Below are positions 9,023-17,910 of a stretch of 64,000 bases of DNA, in pieces. The translations under genes were made by a program, and so were the position numbers. Origin of the DNA: Marinomonas sp. KMM3893 (lineage in GTDB: Bacteria; Pseudomonadota; Gammaproteobacteria; Pseudomonadales; Marinomonadaceae); NCBI RefSeq assembly GCF_004352855.1, contig NZ_SJSC01000005.1, forward strand, positions 186,001 to 250,000, given 5' to 3'. A model generated the notes under the pieces. It was not told the DNA's origin, ran no database searches, and saw nothing but the letters and a program-made list of their open reading frames with translations. Numbering within the stretch: the stretch's first letter is position 1; every line of letters starts with the position of its first letter.

Positions 9023-10312
9023 TCATAGACCTGAAACAGCCTGCTGTAATTCGAGCGCACAGGTTAAGTAATAGTTACGCGCAGGGGCGTTCATTTGTTG
9101 ATCGGCAATTTTCCGTAACGCTTGGATACGAATGTATTTTACCGCGACTGAATCTTGGTTATGCATTAGCCAATCAGTAAGATGCAGTGCCCATTGGTAA
9201 TCCTCAGCCTCCATGGCAGCATCAAGCTCCGCTAACACGCGAGCACTGCCCATCAACTCCAATAAACGCTCTGACTGTTGCTTCTCAGACAAAGGAAACA
9301 GATGCGTTGGGTTGCCATCAAACCAGCCCATTTTGCCTGAATAAAAAGCCCTGACAGCCCATTCAACCGTGCCGTAAAACTCTTGCAAATAAGGGCGGCT
9401 TTTTAACGGTTCAGGGAGACGAACAAAGACAACCAACTCATCGGGTGTCATGCCCTTGTTCATGCCTACAATGGATTGCTTAACAATAAAACGAATCGCA
9501 TCTCGGTAATCGCCCAGACACTGTGCAACCTGCGTCTCACCAACCACTGGCTGACCATGTCCTGTGAGCATCAAACGCGCTCTTAACGACTGCATTTTAT
9601 CCAGTGTATTTGCCCATACTTCAAAATCGCGATACATGGTGCCGCGAATGGCATACAGATTTGGAAAGGAGTGGTAAAAATTATCTGCTGCAAAGACAAT
9701 TTTTTCTGCTGGCATCCAGACCATCATTTGGTCCATGGTCTCCCCCGGTGCCGCCATCAAATGGAACACTCGCCCACCGATCTCAAGCTCGAAAAACTCA
9801 CCAGAAAAGGTGTCTGTCGGTACCACAAAGCCTGCCCCTAAACCATCAATGGGACGATCTGCTGGGCCAATACCCAAATTGATACGCTCTGTGCCAACCG
9901 CCAACGGCATTCCGAATTGGCGCGCGGCTCGCTTGCGCAAAACCTCATCAGGACTCAGCGAATCAGGCTTATGAGCTAATTCGTTCTGCAAATTTTCTCT
10001 GGCGTAAACTCGCACGCCCTCAGCAATGGATTCTTCCGCAAACACTGAGGAACCACCAACGTGATCTCGATGGCCATGGGTATAAATAATGGCCGCAACT
10101 TTTTCATCGGTGACTGTCCGCAAAGCCGCTAATATATTGGCGGCGGCAGCGGTACTTTCAGTGGTGTCAATCACTACCAGACCAAGGGTTGTACTTACCA
10201 CTGAGACATTAGAGACCGCGTAGCCAATCGCAATCCAAATACCTTCTGATACTTCTTTTAGGCTTTTATGAAAGTGTTCATTATGTTGTTTTAATCTAGC
10301 AAGCGGCTCCAT
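9023..10312 (-). CDS. Metallo-beta-lactamase-fold alkylsulfatase-like hydrolase
   Basis: The dinuclear metal motif THGHRDHVGG gives His79, His81, Asp83 and His84 in the HxHxDH arrangement, with a later GHG near the domain end. Residues from about 300 on (VEWAVRAFYSGKMGWFDGNP, then a helical stretch) match the alkylsulfatase dimerisation domain of SdsA1-type class III sulfatases. The 429-residue protein lacks a C-terminal SCP2-like domain and a secretion signal, both present in SdsA1, so it is a shorter cytosolic form. Its ATG overlaps the sulfatase stop (TAATG), indicating coupled translation. It probably cleaves a primary or secondary alkyl sulfate, but a sulfatase paralogue acting on another ester is possible. 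Confidence 0.82.
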   Translation of the reverse strand: MEPLARLKQHNEHFHKSLKEVSEGIWIAIGYAVSNVSVVSTTLGLVVIDTTESTAAAANILAALRTVTDEKVAAIIYTHGHRDHVGGSSVFAEESIAEGVRVYARENLQNELAHKPDSLSPDEVLRKRAARQFGMPLAVGTERINLGIGPADRPIDGLGAGFVVPTDTFSGEFFELEIGGRVFHLMAAPGETMDQMMVWMPAEKIVFAADNFYHSFPNLYAIRGTMYRDFEVWANTLDKMQSLRARLMLTGHGQPVVGETQVAQCLGDYRDAIRFIVKQSIVGMNKGMTPDELVVFVRLPEPLKSRPYLQEFYGTVEWAVRAFYSGKMGWFDGNPTHLFPLSEKQQSERLLELMGSARVLAELDAAMEAEDYQWALHLTDWLMHNQDSVAVKYIRIQALRKIADQQMNAPARNYYLTCALELQQAVSGL

Positions 10313-11955
10313 TAAAACACCCCCGCTGAGGTTGGGATTTTTCGCGTCTCTGGTACCTCATCCTCACTCCAAAAACCAGGCAGAATACCTTGACGTAATG
10401 ACTTACCTACATTATCCACAAACATCTCCTCACTCACTGCTACACGGTTACGTAAAATCGAACTCCAATCCAATAATTTTTCCTGCATCTGATAACGTAC
10501 TTGGGCATACCCTGCGTCCCGTCCAAGATCGACAAATTCTTTGGGGTCATTTTTCACATCAAATAACATCGGATCAAAACCGGGTGCATGAATGAATTTA
10601 TACTGCCCATCATAAGCCATTGTCATACGCGCATTATAGGCGCTTCGTTTAAGCGCATTAGCAACCGGCAAACGGCCATAATCGTTCTCACAAACGATGA
10701 TTTCTCGCTCCGCCTGGAAGGCTTTATTGTGTAAAATTGGCAATAAAGAACGCCCTTCTAAACGATGATAAAGAGGCGTCTGCCCGACCAACTCCATAAA
10801 GGTCGGTATCAAATCAATGGCACACGTCAGCTCATCACACACTGTGCCACGGGTGGCATCTGCGGCGGGAGATGGATCATGAATAATAAGCGGGATATTG
10901 ATGGATGAGTCATGAAATAAATCTTTCTCTCCCAGCCAATGATCTCCAAAATAATCCCCATGATCCGCGGTGATGACAATACTGGTGTTTTTATCTAATC
11001 CTTTCTCTTCAAGATGTTTAAATAAGCGCCCTAATTCATCATCAAGCTGCTTAATCAGCCCCAGATAAGCAGGCATAACATGCTGGCGCTTACGGTCATC
11101 CGAAAAGACATTCGCCACCCCAAGCTTCATAAATTCACGGTAAATAGGATGAGGGTCTTCACGCTCTTTTTCAGATTTAATCGCCTCTGGTAAAACGATA
11201 CCTTGATACAACTCATGGTAGGGAGCAGACACCACAAACGGCCAATGAGGTTTAATGTATGACAGATGAAGGCACCATGGTTTATCTGCAAGCTTATCTA
11301 TAGTCTCAATCGCTCGATTGGTCATATAAGCCGTTTCTGATAATTCAGACGGCAAGCGAGCAGGTAGATGTGCGTGCTTCATGAAGAAACCAGAGCGCGC
11401 AACACCGGCTTCGTCTTCAACAGCATTGGCCCACTGTAACCAGGCATTCCCGCCTTCATAGCCTTGCTTTTTAACCCATTGGTTGTACTTTGGATCAATT
11501 TTACTATATCGCCCTAGCGGCCCTTCTGGATGCAAACCATCATCGTGCTCACCTTGTAAAAAACCGGCATTCGAAAGCGCTTTTCCTTGCGCTGACATAG
11601 GGTCAATTTGTAAACGCTTCATGCCTTCTGCATCTGGCTTCATGTGTGTCTTTCCTAGCAATACAACTTCCGTATCAGAGGGTTTTAAATAGTCGGCCAG
11701 CGTCCATTCAGCCACATGAAATGGCCAATCATTCCAAGTGGCACCGTGTGAGCGCACATGACGGCCGGTATAAAAAGAGGCCCGTGAGTTACCACAACTA
11801 CTCCCCTGCACATAAGCATTGGTAAAACGCACCCCCTTGGCGGCAATGCGATCTATGTTAGGCGTGTCAATCACTGAGCGTCCGTAACACGACAAGCAGT
11901 CCCAACGAAGCTGATCCATCATGATAAATAAAATATTGTTTTGATCACTCATCAT
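10312..11955 (-). CDS. Type I (formylglycine) sulfatase with unusual CGNSR active-site motif
   Basis: Alkaline-phosphatase-superfamily sulfatase of 547 residues. The N-terminal metal site is MMDQLRWD (residues 12-19). The modification motif is Cys54-Gly-Asn-Ser-Arg58 followed by ASFYTGRH; Cys54 would become formylglycine. Later blocks are GKTHMKPD, IKPHWPF and TADHGDYFGDH (metal ligands). The canonical motif is C-x-P/A-x-R; here position three is Asn. No signal peptide is present, so it should act in the cytosol after TRAP uptake. It overlaps the MBL gene by one base and lies six bases from the TRAP large subunit gene. Phosphonate monoester hydrolase activity is an alternative. ATG at 11955 or 11952 could be the start. 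Confidence 0.88.
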   Translation of the reverse strand: MMSDQNNILFIMMDQLRWDCLSCYGRSVIDTPNIDRIAAKGVRFTNAYVQGSSCGNSRASFYTGRHVRSHGATWNDWPFHVAEWTLADYLKPSDTEVVLLGKTHMKPDAEGMKRLQIDPMSAQGKALSNAGFLQGEHDDGLHPEGPLGRYSKIDPKYNQWVKKQGYEGGNAWLQWANAVEDEAGVARSGFFMKHAHLPARLPSELSETAYMTNRAIETIDKLADKPWCLHLSYIKPHWPFVVSAPYHELYQGIVLPEAIKSEKEREDPHPIYREFMKLGVANVFSDDRKRQHVMPAYLGLIKQLDDELGRLFKHLEEKGLDKNTSIVITADHGDYFGDHWLGEKDLFHDSSINIPLIIHDPSPAADATRGTVCDELTCAIDLIPTFMELVGQTPLYHRLEGRSLLPILHNKAFQAEREIIVCENDYGRLPVANALKRSAYNARMTMAYDGQYKFIHAPGFDPMLFDVKNDPKEFVDLGRDAGYAQVRYQMQEKLLDWSSILRNRVAVSEEMFVDNVGKSLRQGILPGFWSEDEVPETRKIPTSAGVF

Positions 11956-11961
11956 CGCCTC

Positions 11962-13260
11962 CTAGCGCATCAAGTCCGGTAAGCCCATGGCTATCACAGG
12001 AAAAAACAGAATCAGTGCCGCAGTAACCACCATGGCAAAAACAAATGGAGTCACTCCCATAAACACACTTTTTAAACGTATATCTGGTTGGGCAGCTTTA
12101 ACGGTAAACACATTAATACCAAGAGGCGGCGTCACTAAACCGAGCTCAATCAAGATAATTACAATGACGCCAAACCAAATCAGATCAATCCCTTGAGCGC
12201 TCAAAGAAGGTAGGAAAATCGGAATAATCAATACTAAGATGCCAATAACTTCAAACACCATTCCAAGAAAAACACACAACACGCTAATCGCAACCACCAG
12301 CATTAAGCCATTTAGTTGCCATTCATCAATCAAACCCACCAACTGAAATGGTAAACCACTGATATTAATGAATTGACTGAACACCAAGGCACAAGACGCA
12401 ACAGCAAAAATAGACGCAGAAATACCTGCCGCCGCACCAATTACATCACGATACTCTTTTAAGGTGCGCATCTTTCCCCTGTGTAGCGAAAACAAAAAAG
12501 CCCCAAACGCTCCGACACTGGCGGCCTCTGTTGGTGTGAACAAGCCTAAATAAATGCCGCCAAGAACAGTGCCAAAAAGCGCTAGAAAGCCACGGGCACG
12601 AAGCATAGCCCCCGAATTGGCCACTTTTTTCTCACTTTTCTCTTCGGTCGCTACCAAATCTGGCTTCACTTTCACCATGATAGTGATCGTCAAGATAAAC
12701 AAGGTCATCATTAACAAACCTGGCACTATGCCGGCTATCCACATTTTGCCTATGTCTTCTTGGGCAAATATGCAGTAAATCACCATCGGCATACTGGGCG
12801 GAATTAAAATACCTAAGGTCCCCCCAGCCGCCACGGTACCAGCCGACAAAGAGTCCTTGTAGCCAAAGCGACGCATCGGAGGCAACGCAACCTTGGTCAT
12901 GGTGGCGGCGGTTGCTACTGAACTACCACAAACCGTGGAAAAGGCGCCACTGGCAATGACTGTCGCCATCGCCAAGCCACCTTTGAAGCGCCCCATCATA
13001 TGTTCTCCCAATTCATACAGTTCATCGGTTATACCAGCGCGGCGTACTAATTCACCCATTAAAATAAAGATGGGAACTACAACTAAATTCGGGTTCGCAA
13101 TCAACTCTGCAATTTGCTGACTTGCCATAAAAATAGAAGATTCAAGACCTCGATAATAGGCAAAACCCACTAGACCTACGATCAAGGAAGCAAAGGCTAA
13201 AGGTACGCCCATTAAACTGATCACAATCAGAACAGCAAAACCAATTAATGCATCAAACAT
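11962..13260 (-). CDS. TRAP transporter large permease subunit (DctM family)
   Basis: 432-residue membrane protein with about twelve hydrophobic segments and the DctM family motifs: GSSVATAATMTKVALP in the first third, ILIPPSMPMVIYC after it and LGLVTPPLGINVFTVK near the C-terminus. It forms the sodium-driven channel of a tripartite ATP-independent periplasmic transporter with the DctQ and DctP proteins encoded just upstream. Its start overlaps the DctQ stop by eight bases. Context says the substrate is a sulfate ester or its anionic relative. Confidence 0.93.
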   Translation of the reverse strand: MFDALIGFAVLIVISLMGVPLAFASLIVGLVGFAYYRGLESSIFMASQQIAELIANPNLVVVPIFILMGELVRRAGITDELYELGEHMMGRFKGGLAMATVIASGAFSTVCGSSVATAATMTKVALPPMRRFGYKDSLSAGTVAAGGTLGILIPPSMPMVIYCIFAQEDIGKMWIAGIVPGLLMMTLFILTITIMVKVKPDLVATEEKSEKKVANSGAMLRARGFLALFGTVLGGIYLGLFTPTEAASVGAFGAFLFSLHRGKMRTLKEYRDVIGAAAGISASIFAVASCALVFSQFINISGLPFQLVGLIDEWQLNGLMLVVAISVLCVFLGMVFEVIGILVLIIPIFLPSLSAQGIDLIWFGVIVIILIELGLVTPPLGINVFTVKAAQPDIRLKSVFMGVTPFVFAMVVTAALILFFPVIAMGLPDLMR

Positions 13261-13726
13261 CTTTTTCAGCTCCTTTCATTGGCTTAAAGATATAAATAAC
13301 TGAAAGCGCTGAAAACACACTAGTAATAAAGAATACTGGGGCTAATGGCCACTCAAGTACCACAGTTACCTCATCAAACTCCCAGGCTTCATAAGCGTAG
13401 ACCCCCACAATGACAGAGAACATTAAAACCCCTATGCTTTCTAACAACCTTGTGACCCCATGGTAACGAGCACCAAAAAAGCGCACAAAAACACCTTCCA
13501 TCAAGTCCACTTTAATATGACTTCGAGTTGATGCCGTCACCATAAACCCACCCCCAACAGACAAGGTCAGTAAAATATTAGCGATCTCATTAGAACCATA
13601 AATAGGGCTATTAGATAGCCAACGACACAACACATCCGTCACCGTCATTGACACTAAAAAGATTAATGCTAGTGCACTTAACCACTGACCTGAGTGATAT
13701 AAGAAGCGATGCATAAACGACTCCAC
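13253..13726 (-). CDS. TRAP transporter small permease subunit (DctQ family)
   Basis: 157-residue protein with four predicted membrane helices, as is usual for DctQ. The family pattern around DVLCRWLSN and the following polar loop (GSNEIANILL) is present. It overlaps the DctM gene by eight bases and lies 49 bases downstream of the DctP gene. It links the binding protein to the large permease. Confidence 0.88.
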   Translation of the reverse strand: MESFMHRFLYHSGQWLSALALIFLVSMTVTDVLCRWLSNSPIYGSNEIANILLTLSVGGGFMVTASTRSHIKVDLMEGVFVRFFGARYHGVTRLLESIGVLMFSVIVGVYAYEAWEFDEVTVVLEWPLAPVFFITSVFSALSVIYIFKPMKGAEKDV

Positions 13727-13775
13727 AGCATAAAATTGAGAGAGCCCCCCCTATGAACAAAGGGAGACAACTTGA

Positions 13776-14825
13776 TTAATTCATCGTTTGATTGGTTTGA
13801 TTGGTTTCTTTGGCGTATTGAGATGAGAAGTAATCCAACAAGTCACTACCATTGACTCCAAAGTCTTTAGCCTTCTCTTTAAAATCGACAAACAGAGGCT
13901 CACCCGCTGCCTTTAAAGCTTGATAAAATTTCGCCTTAGCAGGGATAACTTTGATACCATCAACTTCCATTTTAGTTAGTGCCTGTAAAGACGCTTCTTT
14001 TGCCGCAACCCCCACTTGTCGCGATAAAACTTCACCAGATAACTTACGAATAACCGCTTGGTCTTGCTCACTAATGCGCGACCAAGTTCGATTGTTAATA
14101 AAGAGAGAGAAACTTGTAGAAGTAGCAGAATAAGGGAAACGCACAATATTTTTTGTGTATGGAGAGGCTTTAAAATCCGTCACACTTTCAAATGAAATAC
14201 CAAAATACGCATCCACAACCCCTTTCGCGACCACCTCACTGATATTAACGGCAGGTCCAGTTACTGGGCTGACGCCAATGTTTTTAATCGTTTCAGAGGT
14301 ATAACCCGGCAAGGCCCACAAACGCTTAGACTTTAACTCTCCAATGGACTCAATGGGCTTCTCTTCCAGTCCATATAAATACCCCCCAGAAAAGTTGAAA
14401 ACAGACAAAATTTTCACACCGTATTTTTTCAGCGGATTCTTAGCTTCCAGAAATTTCTCATAGGTTCTCCAGTTTGCAACCGATGCCGCTTCCGCATCAT
14501 CCACCAAGAAAGGCAGAGAGGAGTAGCCGAGCACAGGCACTTGCTTTTGAACAAAGATATTGGCCATCACAGCGGCATCTGCAACACCAGACTTAACCGC
14601 TGACAATTGCTGTGGCGGCACAGCCAAACTGCCTGCGGGTATTACAAACGAGACACGACCATCTGTTTGTTTCGCAATTTCAGCGCACCATTGCGCTAAC
14701 ACACCACTGATAAAATGAGTTGGAGGGAAAAAGCTATTTAAAATTAACTCTTTGGCTTGTAATGCACCGGCACTAGAAATAATAACAGCGCTCACAGCCA
14801 TCAATTTGATTGATTGTAGTAACAT
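13776..14825 (-). CDS. TRAP transporter periplasmic substrate-binding protein (DctP family)
   Basis: 349 residues with a clear N-terminal signal peptide (MLLQSIKLMAVSAVIISS, cleavage near GALQAKE). DctP features include an FFPPTHFISG opening, GSLAVPPQQL and a central GLEEKPIESIGELKSKRLW block that carries the selectivity region. The usual Arg of acid-binding DctP proteins is not obvious, so I make no substrate claim from residues. It is the first gene of the sulfatase operon. The poly-Asn/Thr/Gln C-terminal tail (TNQTNQTMN) comes from a short DNA repeat. Confidence 0.9.
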   Translation of the reverse strand: MLLQSIKLMAVSAVIISSAGALQAKELILNSFFPPTHFISGVLAQWCAEIAKQTDGRVSFVIPAGSLAVPPQQLSAVKSGVADAAVMANIFVQKQVPVLGYSSLPFLVDDAEAASVANWRTYEKFLEAKNPLKKYGVKILSVFNFSGGYLYGLEEKPIESIGELKSKRLWALPGYTSETIKNIGVSPVTGPAVNISEVVAKGVVDAYFGISFESVTDFKASPYTKNIVRFPYSATSTSFSLFINNRTWSRISEQDQAVIRKLSGEVLSRQVGVAAKEASLQALTKMEVDGIKVIPAKAKFYQALKAAGEPLFVDFKEKAKDFGVNGSDLLDYFSSQYAKETNQTNQTMN

Positions 14826-14868
14826 AACTCATTTCCTATTTTTATTTTAGTTGTTGTATTGAGTAGAT

Positions 14869-14944
14869 TTAGACTATCAAACAACCTATTGAAAACTTAA
14901 GATGTATTTTTCGTTAATGCGATAACTTTTTGATATAGTCTAAG
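14869..14944. promoter_or_regulatory. LysR-type control region between the sulfatase operon and its regulator
   Basis: TTAGACTATCA at 14869-14879 is repeated in inverted form as TGATATAGTCTAA at 14931-14943 with two inserted bases. The region separates two divergent genes. TATAGT within the right arm could be the -10 element of the LysR gene. LysR proteins usually bind such dyads in the shared promoter; the assignment is inferred. Confidence 0.45.
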
Positions 14945-14966
14945 TAAAATAACAAGAGTAATAACT

Positions 14967-15863
14967 ATGAAAATCAAGTCTATTGAAGCTTTTCTGGCTA
15001 TAGCACAAAATGGCAGTATTCGAGCCGCAGCGCGCCATCTAAATTTATCTCAGCCAGCGGTATCAAAGGCGCTTAAAGCATTGGAAGAAGAAGTTGGTGC
15101 GCCTTTATTAGTCCGTGGTTCAAAAGGCATTGACCTAACTATTTTTGGACAAGCCTTTCTAGCAAGAGCGACCATTATTTCTCACGAAAGTACTAAAATC
15201 ATTGAAGAAATCCAACAAATGCGGGGAGAGATAAACGGCTCAGTATCCATACTACTATCACCTACTGCGGCTATACAGTTTGCTCCAGCAACCATTAGAC
15301 ACTTTCGCCACTCTTATCCCAAAGTAAAAATTAAAATTTCTGAAGGCTTGCAAGCCTCTGCTCTCACCAAGCTACGAATGTCTGAAATTGATTTTGCCAT
15401 CACAACCACCTCAAAATCGACATCACTCTCCAGCAAGGAATTTGAATTTCATCCACTACGTGAAATCCCCATGGTCATTATTGCTCGTAAAAATCACCCA
15501 CTGAAGGATAAAACCAGCTTATTAGATTTATTAGAAGCAGATTGGCTGCAAATCACTTCAGGAGACCAGCACTCATCACTAATCAATGAATTCTACAAAT
15601 CTCAGGATATTGCCCCACCTATATCTTCAATAGAGTGCCACTCCTTCACCAGCTCATTAGCATTAATAGAAAGCAGTGATATGCTCGGCATGCTGCCCGA
15701 AGCCCTAATAGACAACTCGTTTTATTCAGAACGCTTTGAAAAGTTTAATCTAGTGGAAGGCAACGCAGTCAATAAATTACAACTCATCTATCGCCGAGAC
15801 ATTCCCCTCACCCCCATTGCGCAAAAACTCGTCAACTATTTTTTAAGGCGTTATGCCCTATAA
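14967..15863 (+). CDS. LysR-family transcriptional regulator of the sulfatase operon
   Basis: 298-residue LysR regulator. The N-terminal winged helix-turn-helix is typical (AIAQNGSIRAAARHLNLS, then QPAVSKALKALEEEVG), followed by a periplasmic-binding-protein-like effector domain. It is divergent from the TRAP/sulfatase operon with a 141-base shared control region, the usual layout for a LysR regulator that senses the pathway substrate or an intermediate. The inducer is unknown. Confidence 0.9.
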   Translation: MKIKSIEAFLAIAQNGSIRAAARHLNLSQPAVSKALKALEEEVGAPLLVRGSKGIDLTIFGQAFLARATIISHESTKIIEEIQQMRGEINGSVSILLSPTAAIQFAPATIRHFRHSYPKVKIKISEGLQASALTKLRMSEIDFAITTTSKSTSLSSKEFEFHPLREIPMVIIARKNHPLKDKTSLLDLLEADWLQITSGDQHSSLINEFYKSQDIAPPISSIECHSFTSSLALIESSDMLGMLPEALIDNSFYSERFEKFNLVEGNAVNKLQLIYRRDIPLTPIAQKLVNYFLRRYAL

Positions 15864-15891
15864 CCTTTCAGTATCAACAAGCCACATACTG

Positions 15892-15932
15892 ACATAATAA
15901 AAATGAGGGATTGATCCTCATTTTTATTATGT
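15892..15932 (+). terminator. Long perfect hairpin terminator after the LysR gene
   Basis: ACATAATAAAAATGAGG (15892-15908) and CCTCATTTTTATTATGT (15916-15932) form a perfect 17-base stem with a seven-base loop. The A-rich left arm and T-rich right arm suit termination in either direction. It lies 28 bases after the LysR stop. Confidence 0.75.
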
Positions 15933-16166
15933 TTTATCCATTATGAAATCCAAGATAATGCCAAAGACGCGACGATGGCTCCCTTTTTATATAAGTAAAA
16001 TAGAGAGAGTTTGAGAACGACCTATAAAGGCGGCCTATTTGAAATATTCTATTTAATTATAAGCTTATTACTTTATTTTTGACTGACCTTCTTAAATCTT
16101 CTATGATGCGACGACATGGCTACATCAGGGCAATATTTTTCCCACACATCAACGAACGAGCTTGCG
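15933..16166. other. Upstream region of the SulP gene
   Basis: Together with the hairpin, this makes a 303-base gap between the LysR and SulP genes. It is AT-rich (for example 16040-16085) and must hold the SulP promoter, but I could not pick a convincing -35/-10 pair. No gene or repeat is visible. Confidence 0.5.
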
Positions 16167-17900
16167 ATGAATAAAATAACGGTCGAACGCATTATTCCGT
16201 CATGGAAATGGCTTAAAACGTACTCATTGGACGATCTACAAAACGATACGGCCGCGAGTTTAATTTTTACTATTATGGTGATTCCACAAAGTCTTGCTTA
16301 TGCGATGCTGGCTGGCATGCCTGCGATCACAGGCTTATACGCCAGTATCGTTCCTTCGATTTTATATTCTCTTTTCGGCACCAGCCGCACGCTCGCCGTT
16401 GGCCCGGTTGCTTTAAGCTCTGTGATGACGGCCTCTGCTATTCTGCCCTTTGCCGTAGCAGGCACCGAACACTACGCCACCGTTGCTATTCTGCTGGCGT
16501 TTATGTCTGGTGTGTTTTTACTGATACTGAGCTTGTTCCGCTTAGGTTTTTTGACCAATCTCCTGAGTCACCCGGTTATTTCTGGCTTTATCAGCGCCAC
16601 CGCATTAATCGTGGTCATTGGCCAACTAAAGTATCTATTGGGCATTCAATCCGAAGGCAGCACCTTATTCCCGTTAGTCAGCAGTCTTTATCGTCACTTA
16701 GGCTCGACCAATATTCCCACCCTTATTCTGAGCATCCTTTCTATTTTTTCATTAGTGATGATGCAGCGCCATTTTGCACGCTTTCTTGGCGCGGTTGGCT
16801 GTTCTAAACGTACCGTACAGCTACTCGGAAAATCGGGGCCCGTGATCATTGTGTTCTTAGCCACTCTCGCTGTCGCCAGCTTCTCTTTGGATCAAGTTGG
16901 TGTGAGTATTATTGGCGCCGTTCCTGAAGCCTTACCCACCCTTCACCTAGACCAGATCAATTTACCCATGGTTAGAGAATTAATCCCTGGGGCTATTTTG
17001 ATCAGTATTGTGGGCTTTTTTGGCTCTGTGTCTGTGGCACAAACTTATGCGGCCAAACGTCGTCAGGACATAGACCCAAACCAAGAATTAGTCGGCCTTG
17101 GGCTGGCCAATATTGGCTCTGCACTTAGTGGTGCTTTCCCCGTTACTGGCGGCTTTTCACGTACAGTACTGAACGCCGATTCTGGGGCAAAAAGCCCAAT
17201 GACAGGAATAATAGCAGCACTGTTTATTTTGCTAACCTTGCTGTTTTTAACCCCGTTATTTTTCTATCTCCCTAAAGCCATTTTGGCCTCTATTATTTCT
17301 ATTTCCATGCTGAAGCTGGTTAACGTGCAGGACTTACGTCACCTATGGAATTTTTCGAAAAAAGAAGCCGTTTTATTGCTAGCAACCTTCTTTGTTGTCT
17401 TGATTGAAGGCATGGAGACGGGGTTGATCGTTGGTGTTTGCTTGTCTCTGCTGTTTTTTCTTTGGCATACGAGTCACCCACACATCGCCATTGTTGGCCG
17501 AGTCCCAGGAACTGAGCACTTTCGTAACGTGCAACGCTTCACGGTTGAAACCCACCAGAGCGTGTTGACGGTCCGCATCGATGAAAATCTATTTTTCGCC
17601 AACGCCCGCATTCTTGAAGAGCGCCTACAGCAAATCGTGTCTGAAAATAAAGAGATAAAGCATTTAATCTTGATGTGTACTGCGGTCAATATGATTGATG
17701 CCAGTGCATTACAAAGCCTAGAAAAAATCCACACTCGATTGGCCGACGCCGGCGTGCAGCTGCATTTATCTGAGGTGAAAGGGCCTGTGATGGACAAACT
17801 AAAAGACACCCAATTGCTAAAAGAACTAAACGGTGAGATCTTTTTAACGCAACATCAGGCGATTAAATGTTTAGAAGGCTGCCAGCAAGAGACAGCTTAA
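16167..17900 (+). CDS. SulP-family anion transporter with C-terminal STAS domain
   Basis: 577-residue inner-membrane transporter of the SLC26/SulP family, which moves sulfate, bicarbonate or related anions. The family block IPQSLAYAMLAGMPAITGLY is near residue 37. NQELVGLGLANIGSALSGAFP lies in the transport domain and a cytosolic STAS domain fills about residues 450-570. I chose the ATG at 16167 over one 51 bases upstream because the protein then aligns from its first residues (VERIIPSWKWLKTYS) with the second SulP at 55009-56718 (VERVFPAVSWLKSYN). The anion is unknown; sulfate is plausible next to a sulfatase operon. Confidence 0.9.
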   Translation: MNKITVERIIPSWKWLKTYSLDDLQNDTAASLIFTIMVIPQSLAYAMLAGMPAITGLYASIVPSILYSLFGTSRTLAVGPVALSSVMTASAILPFAVAGTEHYATVAILLAFMSGVFLLILSLFRLGFLTNLLSHPVISGFISATALIVVIGQLKYLLGIQSEGSTLFPLVSSLYRHLGSTNIPTLILSILSIFSLVMMQRHFARFLGAVGCSKRTVQLLGKSGPVIIVFLATLAVASFSLDQVGVSIIGAVPEALPTLHLDQINLPMVRELIPGAILISIVGFFGSVSVAQTYAAKRRQDIDPNQELVGLGLANIGSALSGAFPVTGGFSRTVLNADSGAKSPMTGIIAALFILLTLLFLTPLFFYLPKAILASIISISMLKLVNVQDLRHLWNFSKKEAVLLLATFFVVLIEGMETGLIVGVCLSLLFFLWHTSHPHIAIVGRVPGTEHFRNVQRFTVETHQSVLTVRIDENLFFANARILEERLQQIVSENKEIKHLILMCTAVNMIDASALQSLEKIHTRLADAGVQLHLSEVKGPVMDKLKDTQLLKELNGEIFLTQHQAIKCLEGCQQETA

Positions 17901-17910
17901 TAGAAGTAAA

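Noticed and set aside
16116..16166. Upstream ATG for the SulP at 16167
   Set aside because: The extra 17 residues (MATSGQYFSHTSTNELA) lack counterparts in the second SulP, which aligns from the residues just after the 16167 ATG.
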